NCBI GenBank assembly: GCA_030655215.1
Contig: JAURVZ010000086.1
Span: 124,001 to 188,000 of the forward strand
Length of the DNA: 64,000 nucleotides
Reading direction: 5' to 3'
DNA from: Pseudolabrys sp.
GTDB taxonomy: Bacteria; Pseudomonadota; Alphaproteobacteria; Rhizobiales; Xanthobacteraceae
Under the pieces are notes generated by a model. It was not told the DNA's origin. It worked only from the letters and a program-made list of their open reading frames with translations, and searched no databases. A program made the position numbers and the translations under genes. Every line of letters begins with the position of its first letter. Positions within the stretch are counted from its first letter, which is position 1. Below, one piece after another: positions 58,667-64,000 of this stretch.

Positions 58667-61600
58667 CTACCAGTTCATCCGCAGGCCGCCGAGTGCGGCG
58701 ACGCTGTTGCTGCGATCCGAGAATTCGCCGGTGACGTTGAGGTTCAATGCCGCGCGCTTGCTGAGCGCCAGTGAGCCGCCCATGTCGAGGCGCACGGCAT
58801 CCGATGCGGCGCGGGCGCCGTCGACAGTGAAGGTCGGCCCGGGAATGTTGATAAACGACGCCTGGATGCTGCGCTCCGGCTTGAATTCATGCACCCAGGA
58901 CAGTCGCGCGTAAGGCGACAATGTCTGCCCGCCGGCAAGGGCGTAGCTGGCGTCGATCTGCGCGCCGAGGAACAGCGGCAGCGACGTCACCTTGTTGGCG
59001 TTGTAGCGCAGGCCGAGAACGCCCGGCGTGCCGCCGAGGGTGGTCGAGCTTTCCGTATAGGCGTTCTGCCACAGGGCCGACGGCTCCAGCGCGACGAAGG
59101 GCGTCACGGCGTAGCCGTTGAAACCGAACTTGCGGCCAAGTTCGATGCGGCCGCTGAGCTGGTCGCTGTCGAAGCGGCCTTTGGCGTTCTCCGTCGGACC
59201 GACGCCGGTAATGGTTCGGTCTGTTGTTGTCTCGCTGCGGGCATAATTCACGCTGGCGGCGAGGTAGGCTGTGCCCAGCCGCTGCGCCGCATAGGCGCCG
59301 ATATGGCCGGCATTGATACGGCCGCTGGTCGACAGGCCGGAGACGGAGAAATTCGAGCCGCTGCCGCCGGCGGCAAGACCGAGCAGCAAGTCCGGCGTCA
59401 GCTGCCGGTCGACGCCGAAGCCGCCACCGAAGGTCGATGACGTCTGGTCGGCGGTGCCGGGCTGCCCGTCGATTGAACGCCGGCTGCCGAAGCCGGACGT
59501 CCAGGCGCGCCAGACCGGGGCGCTTTGCTGCGGCGTCATCGCCGCAAAAGCGTCGTAACCGGGCCTATCGGCCAGTTTCTTCCGCGGCGCGCTAGCATAG
59601 CCGAGCGGTTCGCTGAAGCCGACGCCCATTCCACTGGATGTGCCATTGAGCCAGCTCATGCCCTGTTGAAACATGATGTTGCCGAACTGGCTGCCGGCGG
59701 CGAAGGCGCCGTCCTGCGCGGCGGCGGCGCCGGCGCCGGACAGTTGATCGAGCACGCTAAGCGACGTTGCTGACAGCATGTTGACGTAGAACTGCCCGAC
59801 AGTACTCGTCGGATCGAGCGTCGACGAATAGCCAGGCTCCAGCGCGTTGCCGACGGCGCTCTGGTTCTTCGTCATGCCGGGGACGGAGCCAAAGGCGAGG
59901 CGCGTCAGCACGAGATCGACTTCACCGAACGTCGTGACACCATTGCCGGTGTAATCATAAAGGGCGGTCGCAGAGAAAAACGGCGATGTGCTCGTTACGG
60001 CGCCGAATTGACCGGACAGGCCGCCGGGCGTGCAGAAGCCGCTGCCGCAAATCTGGACCGGCGCGCCAAACGTCGTCGCCTGCGAATAAACGGTGGTGCC
60101 AGCATACAAGCCCGGTGTCACAACGGCCGATAAGGTGCCGCCGTTCAGCGTCACCGTCGGGGCAACAAACCCGTCATTGAAAGTCGGCGAAACACGGACC
60201 GCGAATGTACCGTTCGGGCCGTTGATCAGTGTCCCTGCGACGAAAACCCCTGACGCCGTTGAAAAACCAGCAGCATCGCCACCGACGATGTATCCATTGT
60301 TAATGAGCGTGTTATTGCCGCCGCTGAACCCGGCCAATGTCACTTGGCCTCTTATGTATCCGTTGTTTGTGACCGTGTTGTTCGAATCGCCGAAAATCGC
60401 GAAAGCGCCATTGGCAAAGATGTTGCCCGTATTTGTGAATGTGTTGGCGGTGTTGTCGTTGAACGCATTGAACGAGACGCCGACCCCCGCTGCGTCGACA
60501 TTGATCGTTCCGGCATTCGTCACCGCATTGCCGCCGCCGACCTGGATGCCGGCGCCGCTGCTGGCGAAAATGGTGCCGGTGTTGACGACGTTATAATTGA
60601 AGTTGGCGAAAATACCGGCACTGGAGCCGCCCAGCGCCGAGATCGTGCCGCTGTTGGTGATTGTCTGCTGGCCGCCGTCGCCGACGGCGTAGATGCCGGA
60701 CGCGTCCACGCCGACGGAAATCACGTTAAAATTCGTTACCGAGCTATTGTCTGCGACCGAGATGCCGTAGGCGCTGCTGCCGGAGCCGGCCGTAATCGTT
60801 CCGTAGTTAAGCACTGTGTTATTACAACAAGCCTGGATGCCTGCCGAGTTGTCGCCAACACCAATTGTACCTGTGTTGGTAATGAAGTTGCTGTTGTTGG
60901 CGGAAATGCCGATGGCGGAATTTCCCGCTGTGATGTTGCCGCTGTTTATAATGCGGTGGTTGTCAGTCACGACGATGCCAATGCCCTGGTCGCCCGTGAT
61001 GATACTGCCGCTGTTGTTGACGCTGTAGGTTCCAGCCGGAGGCAGGACGGCGTTGTCAGCGACGGCAATGCCGTATCCATCTTGACCCATCGTGATGATT
61101 CCGGAATTGACAACGACGCTGTCGAACATCGTGGCAATGCCGACGCTGCCGAGGCCGCCACCGATGGTGATGGAGCCTACGTTGGTGATGACATTGTTGT
61201 CGCCGCCGGTAATGCCGGCGCCGTTGGCGCCAGCCGTGATCACTCCACGGTTCACGACAACGTTGGTGTCGGCGACAAATACAGCCGCCGAACCGTCGCC
61301 GACATTTATGCGGCCATCATTCATGATGTTGTTGCCGCAACAGGCGATGATACCGAAAGCGCCATCGCCGACGATGATGTTGCCGGTGTTGTTGACGGTG
61401 CCGCCGTTGTTGACGTCGACGCCGACGCCGCCGTCGCCGTTGATCACGTTGCCGGCGTTGTTGACGGCGGCGCCGTCGTTGAGGAACACGGCGGCCGGGT
61501 TCGGCGTGCCCGAAACGTCGACCGTCGCGCCCGACTGGATATTGACGGTTACACCGTCTTCAGCACCGGTACCGACCGGCGTCGTCTGCGGACCGCCGCT

Positions 61601-61711
61601 CGACGTGCAGGTCACGGTATTACCACTGGTGGTACAATCGGCGGCGGCCGGCACAGCGGCCAGCGACAGCATCAAACCGGCGAACACAGCCACGCCCAAG
61701 CGTCGTTGCAT
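58667..61711 (-). CDS. Autotransporter (beta-helix passenger with autotransporter domain)
   Basis: About 1014-residue type V secreted protein. It has a signal peptide (MQRRLGVAVFAGLMLSLAAVPAAAD). The passenger consists of many 20-odd residue repeats with NSGxI/NxGTI and TxGxxGxGI themes (about residues 40-500). The C-terminal autotransporter barrel starts around residue 730 and ends GGLRMNW, giving an outer-membrane C-terminal aromatic. ATG at 61711 gives the signal peptide; an upstream in-frame codon at 61762 is rejected. Unusually for autotransporters the passenger carries four cysteine pairs, including vicinal CC at 124-125 and 295-296. Confidence 0.9.
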   Translation of the reverse strand: MQRRLGVAVFAGLMLSLAAVPAAADCTTSGNTVTCTSSGGPQTTPVGTGAEDGVTVNIQSGATVDVSGTPNPAAVFLNDGAAVNNAGNVINGDGGVGVDVNNGGTVNNTGNIIVGDGAFGIIACCGNNIMNDGRINVGDGSAAVFVADTNVVVNRGVITAGANGAGITGGDNNVITNVGSITIGGGLGSVGIATMFDSVVVNSGIITMGQDGYGIAVADNAVLPPAGTYSVNNSGSIITGDQGIGIVVTDNHRIINSGNITAGNSAIGISANNSNFITNTGTIGVGDNSAGIQACCNNTVLNYGTITAGSGSSAYGISVADNSSVTNFNVISVGVDASGIYAVGDGGQQTITNSGTISALGGSSAGIFANFNYNVVNTGTIFASSGAGIQVGGGNAVTNAGTINVDAAGVGVSFNAFNDNTANTFTNTGNIFANGAFAIFGDSNNTVTNNGYIRGQVTLAGFSGGNNTLINNGYIVGGDAAGFSTASGVFVAGTLINGPNGTFAVRVSPTFNDGFVAPTVTLNGGTLSAVVTPGLYAGTTVYSQATTFGAPVQICGSGFCTPGGLSGQFGAVTSTSPFFSATALYDYTGNGVTTFGEVDLVLTRLAFGSVPGMTKNQSAVGNALEPGYSSTLDPTSTVGQFYVNMLSATSLSVLDQLSGAGAAAAQDGAFAAGSQFGNIMFQQGMSWLNGTSSGMGVGFSEPLGYASAPRKKLADRPGYDAFAAMTPQQSAPVWRAWTSGFGSRRSIDGQPGTADQTSSTFGGGFGVDRQLTPDLLLGLAAGGSGSNFSVSGLSTSGRINAGHIGAYAAQRLGTAYLAASVNYARSETTTDRTITGVGPTENAKGRFDSDQLSGRIELGRKFGFNGYAVTPFVALEPSALWQNAYTESSTTLGGTPGVLGLRYNANKVTSLPLFLGAQIDASYALAGGQTLSPYARLSWVHEFKPERSIQASFINIPGPTFTVDGARAASDAVRLDMGGSLALSKRAALNLNVTGEFSDRSNSVAALGGLRMNW

Positions 61712-61830
61712 AACCCTAACCCAGCCCTTGCCGCGCGCAGCGGCCCCGGGGAACTCTAGCACAACCCTGCCGGGCGGTGCGAATCGGCTGTGGATCGTCT
61801 ATTGGCTCGGTCCCGTCCTTGGAAAAACCG

Positions 61831-62703
61831 ATGTCCGTTCAACGCGCTACGCTATTCGGCTTTGCCGCGATCCTGATGTGGTCGCTGCTGGCGCTGCTGA
61901 CCGTGGCCTCCGGCCAGGTGCCGCCATTCCAGCTGGCGGCGCTAACCTTCGCCGTGGGAGGCTCGATCGGTGCAGTGTGGGTCTGGCGGGCCAAAGCCTG
62001 GGGCGCGCTGCGCCAGCCACCGCAGGTCTGGCTGCTCGGCGTCAGCGGCCTGTTCGGCTATCACGCGCTGTATTTCGTCGCGCTGCGGCTGGCGCCGCCA
62101 GCGGAAGCCGGACTGCTCAATTATTTCTGGCCGCTCTTGATCGTGCTGTTTTCCGGCCTGCTGCCGGGCGAACACCTGCGGTGGTATTCAATCGCCGGCG
62201 CGCTGCTCGGCCTGATCGGAACGGTGATCCTGTTTCTCGGCAAGGGCATCGCCCCGGCGCTGGATTATGTAGTCGGTTACAGCGCGGCATTTTGCGCCGC
62301 CTTTGTCTGGGCCGGTTACTCGGTGCTGTCGCGGCGCTTTGTCGGCGTGCCGACCGCGGCGGTGGCCGGCTTCTGCCTCGCCACGGCGCTGCTGGCGGCT
62401 TTGTGTCATGTCACCTTCGAGACGACGGTCTGGCCGCAAACGGCAGGCCAATGGCTGGCGGTCGGGGGTCTCGGCATCGGTCCGGTCGGCATCGCGTTTT
62501 ATGTCTGGGACATTGGCGTCAAGCGCGGCGACATAAGGCTGCTCGGCGTTGCCTCATATGCAGCGCCGATCTTGTCGACGTTCTTTCTGGTGCTGGCCGG
62601 TTATGCCGAGGCGAGCGTGACGCTCTGGTTCGCGGCTTTGTTGATTGCCGGTGGTGGATTGCTTGCTGCCAAGGATATGCTCGGCAAGCAGACGCCGCCT
62701 TAG
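61831..62703 (+). CDS. DMT/EamA family transporter (YddG-like exporter)
   Basis: 290-residue membrane protein with ten hydrophobic segments in two EamA repeats (ILMWSLLALLTVASG, LFGYHALYFVALRLAPPAEAGLLNYFWPLLIVLFS, then GYSAAFCAAFVWAGYSVLSRRF and VASYAAPILSTFFLVLAGYAE). The FGYHALYFVALRLAPPAEAGLLNYFWPL region resembles YddG aromatic amino-acid exporters. ATG at 61831 follows GGAAAAACC. Its stop overlaps the convergent cupin stop by four bases. Confidence 0.9.
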   Translation: MSVQRATLFGFAAILMWSLLALLTVASGQVPPFQLAALTFAVGGSIGAVWVWRAKAWGALRQPPQVWLLGVSGLFGYHALYFVALRLAPPAEAGLLNYFWPLLIVLFSGLLPGEHLRWYSIAGALLGLIGTVILFLGKGIAPALDYVVGYSAAFCAAFVWAGYSVLSRRFVGVPTAAVAGFCLATALLAALCHVTFETTVWPQTAGQWLAVGGLGIGPVGIAFYVWDIGVKRGDIRLLGVASYAAPILSTFFLVLAGYAEASVTLWFAALLIAGGGLLAAKDMLGKQTPP

Positions 62704-63116
62704 GGCGTCCAATCTTTCGGTGCCAACTCAAAGCCGTCGAAAGAAAATCCTGGCGCCACGGTGCAGCCGACGAGTGTCCAATCGCCGGTCGATTGCGCCG
62801 CTTGCCAGGCGCGCGCCGGTACGGTGACTTGCGGGACTTCATCGGCGTGGATGTCGGCGCCGAGCTTGAAGATGGCTTCCTTGGCTCCGTCGACGATCTT
62901 CAGCTCAAGCGGCGCGCCGGAATGATAGTGCCAGATCTCGACGGCATCGACGCGGTGCCAGTGCGAACGCTCGCCGCGCGCCAGCAGAAACAGAATCGCA
63001 GTTGACGCCGCGCGGCCATTGACGGTGTGCGTATCGCGAAAGGTCTCGCGATAATGCCCGCCCTCCGGATGCGGCTTGAGGTCGAGCTTCTTGATGATGT
63101 CGGCGGCGCTGCTCAT
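62700..63116 (-). CDS. Cupin domain protein (DUF985)
   Basis: 138-residue small cupin with DLKPHPEGGHYRETFRD and GERSHWHRVDAVEIWHYHSGAPLELKI, which carry His residues for a metal site. The function of DUF985 proteins is mostly unknown; a few are linked to sugar or small-molecule binding. It overlaps the glyoxalase II gene by one base (TGATG) and is co-transcribed with it. Confidence 0.88.
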   Translation of the reverse strand: MSSAADIIKKLDLKPHPEGGHYRETFRDTHTVNGRAASTAILFLLARGERSHWHRVDAVEIWHYHSGAPLELKIVDGAKEAIFKLGADIHADEVPQVTVPARAWQAAQSTGDWTLVGCTVAPGFSFDGFELAPKDWTP

Positions 63117-63883
63117 CAGAACTTGTTCTTGCGCTCGCGCAATTCGGCGAACACTTCATTGGCCGGTTTGCCGGCCATGCCGAGATTGGCGGCAATCGAG
63201 GCTTCAGCAGCGCGCAGGAACGGATTGACCTTCTTCTCTTCGCCGATCGTGGTCGGGATGGTCGGTTGACCGCCCGCAAGTTGCTTGGCCGCTTCCGAGG
63301 CGCGCGCCAGCAACGCCGCATTGCCCTTGTCGACGCTCAGCGCGAACTTGATGTTGGAAGCGGTGTACTCATGGCCGCAGAACACTTTCGTCTCATCCGG
63401 CAGATCGTTCATCTTCTGCATCGACGACCACATCTGGTCCATCGTGCCTTCGATGACGCGGCCACAGCCAACCGAGAACAAATTGTCAGCGGCGAACAAA
63501 AGATTGTCGGCGTGAAACCAATAGACGATATGGCCGAGCGTATGGCCGGGCGTCTCGATGACATTGCCGATCAACGTGCCGACCTTGACCTTGTCGCCTT
63601 CCTTCACGGTGGCATCGACACCCGGAATTTTGTCGGCTTCAGCAGCCGGTGCGGTGACGCGGCATTTCCATTTCGCTTTCAGCGCCATGATGCCGTCAGT
63701 GTGGTCGGCATGATGATGCGTGACCAGAATGTCGGTGAGCTTCCAGCCTGTTTGCTGCAGCGCCAGTTCGATGGGCGCGGCTTCCGGCGCATCGATGGCG
63801 GCGGTGGCGCCGGTTTTCGGATCATGCAGCAGCACGCCGAAATTGTCGGAGCGGCACATGAACAGGCGGGTCTGGGCGGACAT
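63116..63883 (-). CDS. gloB: Hydroxyacylglutathione hydrolase (glyoxalase II)
   Basis: 255-residue metallo-beta-lactamase fold hydrolase. The metal-binding motif THHHADHTDG is at residues 54-63. Further motifs are ETPGHTLGHIVYWFH, FAADNLFSVGCGRVIEG and VFCGHEYTASNIKFA. It converts S-D-lactoylglutathione to D-lactate and glutathione, detoxifying methylglyoxal. ATG at 63883 has AGGAG about eight bases upstream, and it is preferred over longer versions. Confidence 0.95.
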   Translation of the reverse strand: MSAQTRLFMCRSDNFGVLLHDPKTGATAAIDAPEAAPIELALQQTGWKLTDILVTHHHADHTDGIMALKAKWKCRVTAPAAEADKIPGVDATVKEGDKVKVGTLIGNVIETPGHTLGHIVYWFHADNLLFAADNLFSVGCGRVIEGTMDQMWSSMQKMNDLPDETKVFCGHEYTASNIKFALSVDKGNAALLARASEAAKQLAGGQPTIPTTIGEEKKVNPFLRAAEASIAANLGMAGKPANEVFAELRERKNKF

Positions 63884-63977
63884 GGAAAGTCTCCTCAACG
63901 AAATCTTTAACTGAACACTGAAAATGTGTCGCATATCGGCGGCACACAAGACCCTCATTTCGTGTTAGTTTGCCGTT

Positions 63978-64000
63978 ATGTCAATCGATGTCGTCGATCT
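63978..64000 (+). CDS. Start of a divergent gene, probably a SAM-dependent methyltransferase (3' truncated by window end)
   Basis: Only MSIDVVDL is visible before the window ends. In Bradyrhizobium-like genomes, gloB is typically divergent from a methyltransferase gene that begins with a similar sequence, from general knowledge of the locus. The eight codons alone do not establish the family. Confidence 0.4.

Noticed and set aside
60300-61600. Repeated unit structure resembling a CRISPR or tandem DNA repeat
   Set aside because: Spacing is about one beta-helix turn in codons and the units diverge at nucleotide level; they are protein repeats of the autotransporter.
61092-63005. A 637-codon plus-strand open frame across the autotransporter and exporter genes
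   Set aside because: It is antisense to the passenger repeats at first and runs in a wrong frame through the exporter gene; no domain is seen.

Overview
The window is high-GC, gene-dense DNA from an alphaproteobacterium, most likely order Hyphomicrobiales near Bradyrhizobium, Pseudolabrys or Xanthobacteraceae. The evidence is the abundance of LivKHMGF-type uptake systems, a Bug receptor, CoxMLS-type molybdenum hydroxylases, a PhaR/PhaA/PhaB polyester locus, L32, and several families of interspersed palindromic repeats between genes. No rRNA, tRNA, CRISPR, transposase or phage gene was recognised. No gene-free stretch exceeds about 250 bases.

Layout. (1) 1-5078 (+): an ABC importer with a truncated receptor, a fused LivH-LivM permease and two ATPases, then a MarR regulator. 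(2) 14662-5121 (-): a long catabolic operon encoding a DUF1932 dehydrogenase, a PaaG-like isomerase, an aspartate-dehydrogenase-like protein, CoxM, CoxL, CoxS, a second CoxL and an amidohydrolase. (3) 14850-18418: a fatty acid desaturase, then a convergent SDR and CrtI-like oxidoreductase pair. (4) 18605-23256 (+): a complete five-gene LivKHMGF importer. (5) 33793-23257 (-): an ECF sigma factor, a one-TM protein, a periplasmic sensor, an outer-membrane factor, an adaptor and two RND pumps. This looks like a self-regulated MdtABC-like efflux operon.

(6) 33897-36061 (-): a PanE-family reductase and an FAD monooxygenase. (7) 36277-37359: an L,D-transpeptidase with a clear terminator. (8) 37523-40764 (+): an extradiol-type dioxygenase, an IclR regulator and an MhpA-like hydroxylase behind a perfect palindrome, i.e. 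an aromatic ring-cleavage operon. A convergent LLM flavin monooxygenase follows. (9) 42100-54502: housekeeping and signalling genes. These are DUF47/PiT phosphate uptake, a PAS chemoreceptor, a CAP lipoprotein, truncated haemoglobin, DUF1345, polyprenyl synthase, MtgA, L32, a GGT homologue, a Bug receptor and a PAS-GGDEF-EAL protein. (10) 55108-58657: PhaR divergent from PhaA and PhaB (PhaC is absent), then a tartrate-dehydrogenase-like enzyme. (11) 58667-64000: a large autotransporter, a DMT exporter, a cupin, a glyoxalase II and the first codons of a divergent gene.

Most of the window imports and oxidises aromatic or heterocyclic and fatty-acid-like carbon: high-affinity uptake, Mo- or flavin-dependent hydroxylation, ring opening, CoA-thioester chemistry, and storage as polyhydroxybutyrate. 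The least explained parts are the dual-CoxL operon and the ECF-controlled RND operon, whose CnrX-like sensor has no histidine or cysteine.
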